Source: Bugula neritina
Lineage: Eukaryota; Bryozoa; Gymnolaemata; Cheilostomatida; Bugulidae
DNA: 64,000 nt
NCBI GenBank assembly: GCA_964035545.1
Contig: CAXIUT010000037.1
Span: 1-64,000 of the forward strand
Reading direction: 5' to 3'
Shown: positions 47,709-61,262 of the stretch, in pieces
Layout: every line of letters begins with the position of its first letter
Position numbering within the stretch: the first letter of the stretch is position 1
Notes under the pieces: model-generated
What the model was told of the DNA's origin: nothing
What the model saw: the letters and a program-made list of their open reading frames with translations, nothing else
Databases searched by the model: none
Made by a program: the position numbers and the translations under genes

Positions 47709-48166
47709 ATGTAACCTGAGCCTAAGTCTAAAAGACATGTTCAGTGGGACTAATAAAAGCTGAAAGAAACAGAAAAATATCGAGGAGCTTTCTAGAAGAT
47801 AGACTAACCTAAGACACCTTATAGGAAATCTAGTCATGAGGTATAAATTAGATATTTTAGAGTGATGAATAAATGTAGTCCTAATCTAAGAGCAAAGAGT
47901 AGATATAAATTGAATAATCTCTCAAAAAAGCAAAAATAAACAGTCATAATAGTACTCATAAAAAGGTTAATATTGCTGAGTTGAATGCTAAATTGAAATA
48001 AGAAGTACAAAAATATCAAATCGGTTAGAAAAATCAGATGGAAGATGAAGACGAATAAGAAGCTAGAAAAAAGCGTGAATAGTTTAAGAAAAAAAGAGCT
48101 GCACATTATAATTAATTTAAAATGATTCAAAAGAATAAAGGAAATCAGTGGGAAGACTCTGATTGA
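47709..48166 (+). CDS. PPP1R2: Protein phosphatase inhibitor-2 homologue
   Basis: 145 residues with one 20-nt intron (47841-47860). Conserved inhibitor-2 elements in order: an N-terminal KSKRHVQWDQQKL (family VRWDE-like), FQKIDQPKTPYRK (family KIDEPSTPY, the segment carrying the GSK3-type Thr), an acidic/Lys linker, and EQFKKKRAAHYNQFKMI (family FEMKRKLHYNE, which docks at the PP1 active site). Inhibitor-2 binds and restrains protein phosphatase 1. ATG 47709 is followed at once by a TAA read as Gln. The short acidic end WEDSD matches the family tail. Confidence 0.85.
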
Positions 48167-48213
48167 TCAATTCTAATATGCCATTATTATTTATAATAGA
48201 TATTTATTCACAA

Positions 48214-48768
48214 ATGGCAGGCATTCTTCGAGATAAGGATAATCCTGTTGTCTTTTTCGATATTCATGCCAACAAACAAAAAGCTGGTCGAGTCACCTTT
48301 GAGCTCTTCAAAGATATATGTCCTAAAACTGCTTAAAATTTCAGACAGTTCTGTACTGGATAATACCTTTGGAAAGGTAAACCAGCAGGATACAAAGATA
48401 CATGTCTGCATAAGATAGTTGAAGATAAGTTTATTGAAGGCGGAGACTTCATTACTGATGGAATTAATAGTAAACCTAAAATATCTATTTATGGAGAAGG
48501 AGTTCTTTTCTAAGATGAGTCTTATGAACTTAAACATAGTGAGGCTGGGTTATTATCGATGGCAAATCAAGGATCTAAACAGGGTAATGGAAATATTTTT
48601 AGAATAATGGCGGGTTCTTGTCCGTAATTTGATGGAAAAAGCAGTGTATTCGGACAAACAATAGATGAACAATCAGTGAAGATCATAAAGACTCTTTCAA
48701 CATTAGGAGTGGGTGCATAATACCGCCCTAAATATCCAGTTGTAATCAAATAATGTGGCTAGATGTGA
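48214..48768 (+). CDS. Cyclophilin-type peptidyl-prolyl isomerase, divergent active site
   Basis: 184 residues, no intron, ATG 48214 to TGA 48766-48768. The cyclophilin fold is clear: NPVVFFDIHANKQKAGRVTF, PKTAQNFRQFCTG, FIEGGDFI, GLLSMANQGSKQGNGNIFRI and VFGQTIDEQSVKIIKTL. The start resembles the spliceosomal PPIH. Key catalytic residues differ: the Arg of HRVIPxFMIQGGD is Lys (HKIVEDKFIEGGD), Phe and Gln of that motif are Lys and Glu, and Trp of the cyclosporin pocket is Phe (QFDGKSSVFG). It may have weak or no isomerase activity and act as a binding module. Confidence 0.88.
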
Positions 48769-48851
48769 TAATATATCATTTTGAATGTATTTTTAGAGCC
48801 ATTTATTTAAAATAATTTTAGAAGATAGCTTTCATTTGATAATAAATAGAG

Positions 48852-49199
48852 ATGATTCGACTTGAAGATGTACATTTCTGCATGCTAACAGATGATTTAA
48901 AACTCGATGGCAACAAAGTGTTTCGATTTCCGACTCAATATCTGACTGAGATAAATGAAAGATAAATCCAGACTACCGATGGAGTGATTACTTTGTATTA
49001 AAAGTATCAGGGAAAACCTCTGAATCATAATGACAGGATAATGGTGCTGGGAATACAGATAGACAAGGGAAGATATCAAGGAAAAATCACTAAAATTAGT
49101 ACTATTGCTTATCATAAATATAAATAGTATTGCTAAATTTTAAAGAATCCAACGAAAAAAATCCAGAAATAAGCTTAAAAAGATTATGAATGCTTTTGA
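48852..49199 (+). CDS. Small hypothetical protein, 115 aa
   Basis: A single frame from ATG 48852 to TGA 49197-49199. Mixed alpha/beta character (VFRFPTQYLTEINERQ; DRIMVLGIQIDKGRYQGKI), with a Lys/Gln-rich C-terminus. The strands around IMVLGIQIDKGRYQGKITKI could be a small beta-barrel, but no family was recognised. Confidence 0.55.
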
Positions 49200-49223
49200 T
49201 AATTTATGGTATTATTGATATGA

Positions 49224-49937
49224 ATGCAAATAGATAAAAATAAACGAAAACGGTTCAGAACTCTTGTTACTCAATCATAGTAATAGAGTAAATTGTCGCA
49301 GCTGGTAACTATTAGCTCTCAGTATGAGAAAAATATTCAATAAAGAGATAGTAGAGGCAGATCGAAAGACAATATTTAAAGAGAAGATTACTTGGAGTCA
49401 AATATATTTCCTCAGAACAGACATTTAAAGTACAGGACGATCAATTCAGTGACGGAATAAAAAGACTAGTAGATGAAAAAGTCTAGACATGAATTTTCTG
49501 ATACTAGATTCAAAAAGAATAAATAACTGTTCAATCACTAAGCTAGGAAAAATTTAAAGTTCAATCAACTTTCACAAATTATCAAAGAATTCAAAGCTAA
49601 AACAGAAAAAATAATAGAAATGGATAGATAAGAATTTGAAGTAAACTATAAATAAAAACTTCGAAACAGAGAATAAAGTTAGCAAGAAGAATAATTTAAA
49701 AGACTTACTAGTACAGCTAAAACGACTTCAATAAACCTTTTATCAATATATTTAAAACGGCATTTAAAAATGATTAAAAGAAATATATTTTTTGAGTTAT
49801 TGGAGTTTACAAAAGATGAAGATGAAGATTATTTGTCTTCTGTTATAATGCCTATTGGTCCTCCCAGTGGAACTAATACAACTAGTAATAATCGTAGAAC
49901 TATGCTGGACATTAATAAATTCTTACAGAGTAAATGA
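49224..49937 (+). CDS. Hypothetical basic coiled-coil protein
   Basis: 237 residues from ATG 49224 to TGA 49935-49937. Strongly basic and Gln-rich. Residues ~125-165 form a probable coiled coil (LSQIIKEFKAKTEKIIEMDR), followed by an acidic patch (FTKDEDEDYLSS) and a polar tail. A second ATG four bases upstream is in another frame and ends soon. No family recognised. Confidence 0.55.
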
Positions 49938-49958
49938 TAGTTCATAATACTTTTATAT

Positions 49959-51863
49959 ATGTCAAACAATTAGGAATAGAATTAAGAAAAAATACCTTTC
50001 TAAGGGGTATAGATGAGGAAAGCCAGTGAGGGTGCCATGGAAATGGCTGATTTGCTGAAGGAAAGTGAGAAATAATAACTAAATGTATCGAGATAGGAAG
50101 AGCCTTATGATGAATAAGAGTATATGGATTTAAGTTCTGGAGTTTATGAGGTGTCTAGAAAAGATGAAGAAGGTTAATTGGAGGAGGAAGACAAACCAAA
50201 AGAATATTTGAGTCAATAAATCACTATTAAAAATGAATAGGTGGATAAATAAAGTGTTTAAAAGGAGGAAAAAGATGAATAAAAATCGAAAGAAGAGGAG
50301 AATTTATATGAAGCAATTTAATCTGATAGATAAGACTAATCTTAAAAAATAAAAGAGTCTAAATAATAAATAGTTTAGGATGATATCAAATATGAGTCAC
50401 CATACCCATAGATGAATGAATAGTCAATGAAACAATCGATATCATACAAAGAAGAGTCGATATAAAAATAAATAAAAAAGTAGATATCAACTAAATAATA
50501 AAAATAGATAGTTTTATAAAATGCATTTCCATAAAAAGTATAAAGTTCTTAATAAAAATCTTCATCTTCAAGATAATAATCTCCTCATAAAATAGTAAAG
50601 TCATAAGAGATGATAAAGTAAACATAAGAAGAAAGACAACCATAAGTATTAAAATAAATAGAACAAGATGAACCGCTTATAGTTCTTGACGAACCCCCAC
50701 AACCTAAAGAACCTCAGTATTCTAATTTTTATAGAGCATCAAGACTCTAAGAAATACCGATGGAAGAATCTCATATGAAATCTAGAATGGTTAGTAATAT
50801 AGCTAATCGACCTGTTTTAAGTATAATTGGATATGAGAAGGAATATTTCTTTAAAATATAGACCCAAGTTTATCAGATATAGTACAAAAAATAGAAAAAA
50901 TCATACATATTTTGTCGTAAATTTTCAGATTTTTCTACTCTTAACAAACTAATTAAACTTAAATACCCTGGCTACATCCTCTATCCCTTTCCTTAGAACA
51001 ATTTATAACTATTCAAAAAACTACAATTATCAGTGGGAAACTAAGTCTAAAAAATAGTTGTAATATAAAAGCGACTTTTACAACTATAAAAATATATCAA
51101 TTTTTTACTCAATCATAAATAACTGTCTAACTGTTAGATTTTTCAGTTATTTATTTTAGAATCAGCTGATATATTCAATAAACAACTGATAGTTATGGAT
51201 CAGAATATCGAACAACAGGAATAGAAGTATACTTCATCAGGTTTGACAAAAAATTATAATAATATTAAAAATATGGTTAAGTCAGGAATAAGTTTTTTCA
51301 CTAATTATCTCTCTTCAGCTAAATAGCCTTCACATAATGTTGAGTATCAAAAAAAAAGTTAAAAATTATTGAATAGTTTTTTCTAGATTGGAGTCAAATT
51401 ACATCGTTGCAAGGCTATTTGTAGTAATTTCATGACTAAAATATAAAAATTAGTTGAAGTATACAAATACAAAGAAGGAGTTAAGCCTATCCATAGCAAT
51501 ATTGATAGTGTTCTTAACTTTAGTACTAAAATGACTGCTTCTAGAAATTATTACTAATAGCATTCTAACTGGCTACAAGACTTGTTGTTGCCAAGAATTG
51601 TATATTATTCTCAAATATTTCAACAAACTGAATCTCTTATTGAATATAGAACTACCATTCTTGAAAGAACAGCTATGCTGAGTAGTGAAGAAACTGATCT
51701 TGGTGAACTCTTACTTAAAAGAGTGGAGGAGTTCGATATTCGTTTTCTGAAGGATTGGTAGACAACAGAGTTAACATTTTAGGAGGAGTATCAAGAAATG
51801 ACAGAGGAATTCGGAAGTCGTTGGAAAAGCCATTGTGCTTTGATGTCAAAAATATGGAAGTGA
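49959..51863 (+). CDS. PX-domain sorting nexin
   Basis: 634 residues, no intron, ATG 49959 to TGA 51861-51863. The first ~270 residues are an acidic, Gln-rich disordered region in which about 70 Gln are written TAA/TAG. A PX domain lies near residues 285-400: YEKEYFFKIQTQVYQIQY, FCRKFSDFSTLNKLI, YPFPQNN (PI3P-binding features: the Arg of CRKFSDF and the Pro loop). The remaining ~210 residues are helical like a BAR domain (GSRWKSHCALMSKIW at the end). PX-BAR sorting nexins tubulate endosomes for retrograde or autophagy traffic. The subtype (Snx4-, Vps5- or Snx7-like) cannot be fixed. Confidence 0.82.
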
Positions 51864-51896
51864 TTGATACTGATTATTAATTGTGATAATATATAT

Positions 51897-53769
<1,873 letters not shown>

Positions 53770-53800
53770 TGCTTTATAATAAATTCTTCATTTTTTAATA

Positions 53801-54573
53801 TCAAATAAAGATCATAAGACTTTGTATCATTCTCTAAGAGCTTGCATAAATTTTTTTTTCTTTTCATCTTGTGATAATGTATGATCTTCGCATAAATGGG
53901 TGAGATTTTATCTTATTTTTTTGTGCTTTTCATTGAAAGGTAGGAACTGAATTATTTTATATTTACTTTTAGGCTTGTATTTTCATAGTTATGATATACT
54001 TGCATCTTTGAAGTTTCTACACATTATCTAACTTTGATAAAGAACTAATCCACATTATTTTTAAAGAGTTATCCTGCTTTTTTATTGAAAGAATCAGTGA
54101 CTTCATACTTTTTTACATCTATAAATATCAACCTAATATGTTCAATAACTGTAAAAATAAGATGTTCGCTTCCATAATTCCAATTTTTTGTCATATCTTA
54201 ACCAAGATCTAACTAGCCTGTTTCTGAATCAACCATTGGATGGTAAATTTAGCTAACAAAAAGAACTTTAGGTGGTTTTCTTGGAAAAGAATCAAAAATA
54301 ATTTTAAACTTAAGTTTCGCATCTTTGAAGAGTCCATATCGAACAAAAAGAACTCCATGCCAAACTGTATTTTAAGAGTAATACCTTATAAGGTGTCGAG
54401 TTGAGGCATAATATATATGCCGAATTGAGATGAATAGAGTAGTAGAAGTTTGCTGTATTGAAGATTTAGTACTGTTAGAAGGAGAGACAAGCTTATTTTG
54501 CTTATGGTTTTTTGAGGGATTATTGTATGTTTTTTTGAAGAGCAACAAAATTTACAGGAGATTTTTATGCCAT
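53801..54573 (-). CDS. AKTIP: AKTIP/FTS-like inactive ubiquitin-conjugating enzyme variant
   Basis: Starts at ATG 54573. Two 20-nt introns (54453-54472, 54365-54384) join a disordered N-terminus to an E2-like fold: LLLLYSSQFGIYIMPQ, VWHGVLFVRYGLFKDAKLKF, FPRKPPKVLFVSQIYHPMVD, then helical VIEHIRLIFIDV. The catalytic Cys position is not Cys (YHPMVDSETGQLDL), as in AKTIP/FTS, so it is a UEV-type protein. In animals AKTIP joins Hook and FHIP proteins to link endosomes to dynein. At the A9 run near 53845 the frame must lose one base to end at TGA 53801-53803; otherwise it stays open into the antisense of the kinase gene. Confidence 0.8.
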
Positions 54574-54878
54574 TTAAAATAAATTATAGTTGCTTCAGCG
54601 TTAATCAAAAGAATAATTTTCATTGATAAAAGATCACTGATGAAAAACATAAAAATAGTATTAGCAAATATTATTTAAATAAAAATTACCGAAGAAACCA
54701 TTGAAAGAAAGCAGATATCAATAAAAGTTTAGATGAGTTAATTCGAATGTTATCCTTGAATAGGAGTCGATTGAGGTTTATTTCTACTTTAGAAAATTTA
54801 AATAATGTTCTAATAAGTTTAAACTGAAATTTAAATTGTGACTTTAGAAATGGGATATAATTTTAATTCTAAACTTGA
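54574..54878. other. AT-rich intergenic region
   Basis: About 300 bp between two divergent starts. No ORF, tRNA or repeat that I can support. Confidence 0.5.
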
Positions 54879-55142
54879 ATGCCCTCCAACACTCGTAGAG
54901 CCACTACTAAACCATCTGCCAAAAGAATCAAAGCCAAACCAATATCTAAGCCTCAGTTCACTCTGAAAGAATCCTTCTCTACTCTACACTCAATAAAGTA
55001 GGCATAATCTGAGACCTAATGCAATATGGCAGTCGAGTTGATCGGAGAAAAATAAACTTCATTTGGATAATAAATGAAGGAGATTGATATTTTAAGAGAG
55101 GAGAAGCCTATCTCTCTTTGGTAAAGCTTGCTGATGGGCTGA
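54879..55142 (+). CDS. Small hypothetical protein at array edge
   Basis: 87 residues, ATG 54879 to TGA 55140-55142. Basic, Pro/Ser/Lys-rich N-terminus (MPSNTRRATTKPSAKRIKAK) and a more helical end. It finishes 52 bp before the third internal telomeric array, so it is complete, unlike the genes flanking the other arrays, although a downstream intron or extension cannot be excluded. No family recognised. Confidence 0.55.
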
Positions 55143-55194
55143 AAACTACCAGATTGATTTTTAGATAGTGATTTATTTTTTAAATTTATCGTAA

Positions 55195-55287
55195 CCCAAC
55201 CCCAACCCCAACCCCAACCCCAACCCCAACCCCAACCCCAACCCCAACCCCAACCCCAACCCCAACCCCAACCCCAACCCCAACCCC
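55195..55287. repeat. Internal C4A2 telomeric array (93 bp)
   Basis: Same length (93 bp), start (CCCAACCCC) and end (CCCC) as the array at 2118-2210. Left-telomere orientation. The CFAP65 gene starts 95 bp to the right, the same spacing as at the first array. Confidence 0.95.
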
Positions 55288-55381
55288 ATCAATATCTTTA
55301 CTATTACTTCTTATAAGATGCTCTCTTTATTGCTGTTTGATAAATTAGAACATAAATTGAATCATATAAGTAAGTTATACA

Positions 55382-58300
55382 ATGTCAAAATACAAAAAGC
55401 CAGTCGAGCTATCAATTCCTGACAGTTATGAATTAGGTTTCTGTCCTGTCAATCGTCGTTCAGAGTATCCTTTCACCATTTTTAACCCTAATGCTCGTCC
55501 TCTTACATATCTCTTCAAATTCACATAATTCGCAGTCAGTCCATCCAAAGGAGTTCTTCTACCTAACACTTACAGTCAGTTTAAAATAGATTTTGCACCC
55601 AAGTAAGCTTCAGTTACAGTTGGAACAGTCATTCTTGAAGTCGAAGGCGAAGAACAGAGAATAATAAAGTTGAGTGCAGTTGGAAAATATCCCTATATTA
55701 GTACAAACATGTCATAGATTGATTTTGGAAACGTGTTGGTAACTAAGTCAGTGAGTCGAGAGTTGTTAGTTCGAAATAATTCTGAAGTACCAGCATAATT
55801 CAGAATATAAAACCAGGGAGGTGATGGGTAATACGATGAACAGTTGTTTGGATTTCATCCTGATGTAGGTATTATTCCTCCTAAAATGACATTTTCTGTA
55901 AAAGTAAGCTATACTCCTATATTTGCTGATATTAAGACAGCTGCATCGTTCAAAATAATATGTGAAAGTGGAAATTAAATACCTATTGGATTGAAAAGTT
56001 ATAGTCATAGGTTTAATGTGTCTTTCAATACTAACTCAATCAATTTTGGATAAATCAAATTGGATAATACTTGTACTAAAGTTTTAACTATTACTAATAA
56101 TTCAGAAATGAATACTTAGTTTTAATTTTTTACAGATGCAGGAAATATCTTTTTGTTCAATTAAACTAAAGGCACTCTGGCAAAAAATACATACACTAAA
56201 ATTATTATCTAATTTAGACCCAGAAACACAGTTACTTATTATGAAAGAATATATTGCTTGATAAGAAATCATCTCTTGTGCTATGTAGATCTTTTAGGAA
56301 CTTGTTATGATCTCTTGATAAGACCTTTGCCTCTTGTGCAGCAGCATGTTGATACCTTCAGAAAGAGAGTTATTGAAGGTAGAATTTCAGCTATTGAACT
56401 CAAGTATATTGAAAATAATCTGCTTCTTAAACTAGCGAAGAGAAATAGTGAAGATACTGAGGAAAATTTTTATCAAACTAATTTACAAATCAGAGAACAT
56501 CCATATGTCCTTCAGAAATAACTATTTCTTGAAGGATATAACAATCAACTTGTGTCAGTTAATCACGACCTCTTAGATTTTGGATATGCTTAGATACTGA
56601 CCATGTCTGGACAGAAATAAATAGAAGTAGTTAACAAGATGCAGTGTAAACTAAATATCACTTGGATAACTCAGAAAAGATAAAACCTGAATGGTTAATA
56701 TATGACAGTATTTCAAGTTTTTCCTGAAAATGCAGTTCTAAAACCTAATATACCAGTTAGATTTAACGTTTCATATCGACCTCTCAAAGGAAATAATTAC
56801 TATTTCCAACATTTACAATTCTTTGCCAGTAAACAGGCAAGTAAAATATCAAAAAAAACACTTTAATAATTTTAATATAGATAACTTAAGGCAAAACCTG
56901 AAAGTACTCTTCTCAGAAATGTTAAATTGAACCAGACTGTACAATCTAAAGTTAAATAAGATGTTGAATCAATAGAAGTACTACCTCCAATTAGTGGAAT
57001 TGTGAGATGTGTGGGTCATTCATTTGGTCCTAGTTCTCTGCCATTTATTCCTATTCTTAAAATACTACCTCCAAAGGTGATATTCAAACCTTGTCTTAGG
57101 GGAAATTCAGTTTATGATAGTATTGAACTGATCAATCAATCTGACACTCCTGTTTTCTTCAAAATAGGAGGAGATTCTCAGAGAGTATTCAGAGCTTATC
57201 CAAGAATGGGTTTGATATAAGCCAAGGGATTTTCTATAGTTGGACTCTAGTTTAGTCCAAAGTAGTATAAAAACTATAAATCATCAATGTCGATATCTTT
57301 AAACGATCTTCCAGGTGCGAATTCTAAGATAGTATTGAATGGAATTTGTACTTAGCCTGATTTGAAATTTGAAAATAATGGCAGAATATTTTTTGCTCCA
57401 ACTTTTACAGGAGTTTGTACTAAAAAGAAATTTATAATTGAAAATTTATCAAAAACTAAAGTAACTTATCGGATTAAAGTGCCCTAAAAATATGAAGAAT
57501 AACTAAGCTTTTAACCTAAATAAAAATAACTTTAAGCTAATGAAACTTATACCATGAATGTTTTCTTTGCTCCAAATCAAAAAAGACACTACAAAATTAA
57601 TGTTCCTGTTGAGGCTATTTAAGACTGCATCTCTCATAATTTATAATTAGGTTATCACAATCCTGGATCAGCTATTCATGAATAATCTATGGCCTAACAA
57701 AAATGTAAAGAGTTTAATTTAGAGGTGAATGGATAAGGTTCAGATGGAAGTATTCAGATATCTCATGAATAAATTGACTTTAAAACAGTTAAAATAGGCT
57801 AGCAAAAAAAAATAACTGTAAAACTTAAAAATGAATCAAGTTGTGCCTTTTTTATTGATCTTCAATTCAAAAATAACTGTTTTGATGATGGATATAAAAT
57901 ACCTACTTAAGCTCAGATCATAAATGCTTTTAACACTGATTTCAAAGAAGGAATTTTGCCTGTTAATTCTTAAATATAAGTTGGTATATTTTTCAATCCT
58001 CAAGAAGTGCAAATTTATGATTTAAAATTAATAGCAACAGCTAGATAAAAAATACCTACTCATACAGGTATCAAAGGTCGAGGATAGAGTTCACAAAAAT
58101 GTAATGTTCGAATAAAAGCTGAAGGAAACTATCCTTTAATGGAAATAATTGATATTAGAAATGATACTTTGAGTGTTGCTGCTTTATGGTAGAATTTCCA
58201 GATAGCTAAGATTAATAGTTAGATGGGATGTCAACTTGATATGAATGAAAAAAAATATTTAGCTGTAGAAACACTAACATTTACATAAGCTAAATAATTA

Positions 58301-59966
58301 GAAAATAATCTTAAACATTATGATTGGAACCTAGGATATGTTTCAACTAAAAATAAAGCTAGACCAAGAAAAGTACTAATTACAGTTAAAAATGTAGGAG
58401 GGACACCTCTTGATTATGTATTTAAATTCCCTTCAGATAATAAAGTTTAATAAGAACTATGGGCCGATCCTGGAGAACCAACTTAAGAATAAGCATATTA
58501 AAAGGCAATTCTTGAACATAATATCTTCCAAATCAAATCTAAAAGAGGAAGACTTGAAGCTGGCTAAATAAAAGATATAGAACTGATATATAGTCCTGTT
58601 CCTCTTTAAACAATGAAGTCAAGTGGTCATAGCTAAGTTCATTTCTTGCAGGTAGTTTTTCAAATAGCTGGAGGAAAATCTTTGGTATTTACTCTTAAAG
58701 GAACAACTTTGGGTCCAAATGAAGGTTTACTTACAGTTAAAAAAACTCATTATCATCTTCCAGGTACTCCAATTGGCTTAATGACTCCTTTGAGATTTCC
58801 AATTGAGATGAACAATGTTGGTTCAATCAAGGTAAACTATAAAACTGAAGTCAAGTATGAATAAGGATAATTTTAAGATGTTTTTAAAATATAAAATCCT
58901 AATTATTTCTTGCTTGCTGGTGAGAATCACTATCTTTATTGTCTTTACAAACCTTTAATAGCTAAAATTTATAATTTTACTGTGCTTTTGCATGTATTTG
59001 ACTTCAACAAGGAGATACAAGTTATCTAACTACACTTACAAGGAAGAGGATTTCCTCAAAGCAAAGCTATTAAGTAACTTTCAGATCGACCTATTCTAGG
59101 TCAGAGAAGCACTGTGAGTTAAATTGGTTCTAAGGTCTTTTTCTCTATTGAAGATATTGACTTCCAGGATATGTGCCCTGAGTAAACCAAATATCGACTT
59201 GTCATTCTTTATAATATGTCTAAAGAACATTCTCTAACTTTTGACTTCCCAACTCAATCTTCAATGGCTGCAAACAAGCAAGGTCTGACCTGTGGAGATA
59301 AATTTCTTATTTAACCTTTCCAAGGTAATCTTTAACCTGGTAAATTTGTTGAGTTAAAGATCACCTTATCAGCTGGCATATCTCCAAGTTTCTATGAAGG
59401 ATAAATTCCTTGCCATATTACTTGGTCGAGCAATAAGTACTCGATTGAGGATAATGATCGAACACAAAAGGATGTATTGATGGTTGCCCAAAAGTAATCA
59501 TTATTTTTGAGGATCAGAAAGGCTCCAAATTTAGCCGTAATATGAATTTTATTTAGGTAAAGAAAAGTCTGAGTACTATGCCTGTATTATCTGACCCAAA
59601 AAAATCTTTATTCGACCATATTTTCTAAAGTATATTTAGCAGTGCTCTTAATGATTAATAGATCAATGATTACGTAAAAAAGTTATAGAATGAATAATGT
59701 CCAATAGCTGACATGATGAATGATGAGTTGCCGATTGGAATAGGATCATAAGTATTTTTCAATTTATATAGGCTGAAAATAGATAGGTTGTTGAGGTGAA
59801 GAGAGATTATTCTAACTTTTAGTGGATGATGTTAAACGATTAGTTTTTGGATATTACTGAAATAGTGATGTAAAATACCTTTTTCAATATTATTCAGGAA
59901 ACAACTCATCAAGAAAATGATTTCCTTCGGGTGGGAAAGAAGTTCATTCAGGCAAACAAATTATGA
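55382..59966 (+). CDS. CFAP65: CFAP65-like axonemal protein
   Basis: 1514 residues with two 20-nt introns near the 3' end (59537-59556 and 59752-59771). The body is a series of ASH/MSP-like immunoglobulin domains (YELGFCPVNRRSEYPFTIFN, LDFGYAQILTMSGQKQIEV, PPKVIFKPCLRGNSVYDSIE) typical of the CFAP65/CFAP47/HYDIN superfamily. The block GHSFGPSSLPFIP and the C-terminal MQNTFFNIIQET match CFAP65 (CCDC108), a central-pair protein of cilia. Both introns must be removed to join the last ~135 residues; without splicing a false stop occurs at 59543. Its start is 95 bp from the internal telomeric array. Confidence 0.82.
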
Positions 59967-60005
59967 TATATAAGATTTTATAATCTATATTTATAGTCAT
60001 CAATC

Positions 60006-60590
60006 ATGCCGCCTAAAAAGAAAGTATAAGCTCCTCCTCCACCTCAGCCACCTCCTCCAGAAAAAGTAGCTAACACTATCCTTAAAATAATTACATCTGA
60101 AGGAAAAGAGTTCAAAGTAAGTTAGTAGTTATTTACTAAATATTCTCAAAAAGGAAAAGATCTTGTTTAGCATGCGAAAGACAACATTATTAAGTTAGAG
60201 GAAATCGATGGGCAAAGCTTTTAAATAGTAGTAAATTACTTTTAGATGCATAAAGAAAAATAACCAATGAAAATAGTAGTGCCTATCCGAAGTAATCAGA
60301 GTTTAAAACATATAATGTAAGAAAATGATGCTTAGCTAGTTTAAAAAATTAGTAGTAATGGTGATCATGCCATATTGAAAATGATGGATACCTGTCTAAC
60401 TTTATAAATATAGTCTTTGAGGAAAAGATTGGCATGTGCTGTGGCTTTGAAGTTGATGAGATCAACTATTGAAGATCTGAAAGAAGAGTATAATTTGGGA
60501 TAATATGGTTTTGATGAGGAAAGTATGCGCAATTCAATGAAACCTTTGATATAAGAGTTGAGAAAAAATAATATGGAAGAATAGATATGA
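60006..60590 (+). CDS. SKP1: SKP1-like protein
   Basis: 194 residues, no intron, ATG 60006 to TGA 60588-60590. After a Pro-rich N-terminal extension (PPPPQPPPPEK, residues ~9-20) comes a BTB/POZ-like fold (ILKIITSEGKEFKVSQQL; IKLEEIDGQSFQIVVNYF) and a C-terminal SKP1 dimerisation/F-box-binding segment (CLTLQIQSLRKRLACAVALK, TIEDLKEEYNL). SKP1 bridges F-box proteins to cullin in SCF ubiquitin ligases. The terminal WCEEK of canonical SKP1 is absent, so it is a divergent member. Its stop abuts the stop of the opposite gene with no base between. Confidence 0.8.
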
Positions 60591-61001
60591 TCAGTTTATT
60601 TCTTAAAATTATGTTTATTGGGATTGGACCTAAGGAGTAACTCCATTTACAGAACTAGAGTCTCCAGGCGTTCCGGTATTAACGTTCCATCCCAAATAGT
60701 AATTTAGTCCGAAAAGAACAGCCCAAATTATTGCTAAAATTGCCAATACCCAAGCGAGACATTTTTCCATTTTTTTAATACCACCCAAGCCTATTTCTTC
60801 ATCTGAATAAATCAGAAGAAGAGATTGATTTTTACCAAGTTTATTGTAAACTTCTTGGATCGTGGGACCAGGTTTTAGTCGAACATACTTTGTTTTTTAT
60901 TTGACTTAGTGTAAACAAAAGAAGACAAGTCCTTTTGTTTGTATTTGTTCATAAAGCCTAAACATAGCCTGTTCTATTTTAAGTTATCTTTTGAATAGCA
61001 T
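60591..61001 (-). CDS. Small C-terminally anchored membrane protein
   Basis: 136 residues from ATG 61001 to TGA 60591-60593. The N-terminal ~80 residues contain a small folded-looking domain (KYVRLKPGPTIQEVYNKLGK, SLLLIYSDEEIGLG), then a strong hydrophobic helix (CLAWVLAILAIIWAVLFGLN, residues ~92-112) and a short polar tail rich in Ser, Gly and Gln. It is probably an ER or organelle membrane protein with a large cytosolic N-terminus. No family recognised. Confidence 0.65.
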
Positions 61002-61262
61002 GCTAAATATAGAAGACAATACAACGGGTTTGTTGGTTCTTTTAAAGATTTTGATGCTTCTTTATGTTTTGCAAAGTAAACAGGAATACAGTCAGGATGT
61101 TTTTGTTTTAAAAAACGCATGTGTTGTCTTTAATTCTCGATATTTTGTCTTTAATTTTATTCATTTAGTTTTTATGTTTATTATTTATTTGTTTCTTTCT
61201 CCATCAATTATTTTTTGATTTATATATATTTAAATTAAATGAGGAATTTGATAATATTACTA

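Noticed and set aside
59578-59966. Independent small gene after CFAP65
   Set aside because: A 20-nt intron at 59537-59556 removes the TGA and joins it in frame to CFAP65; its FFNIIQE end suits the CFAP65 C-terminus.
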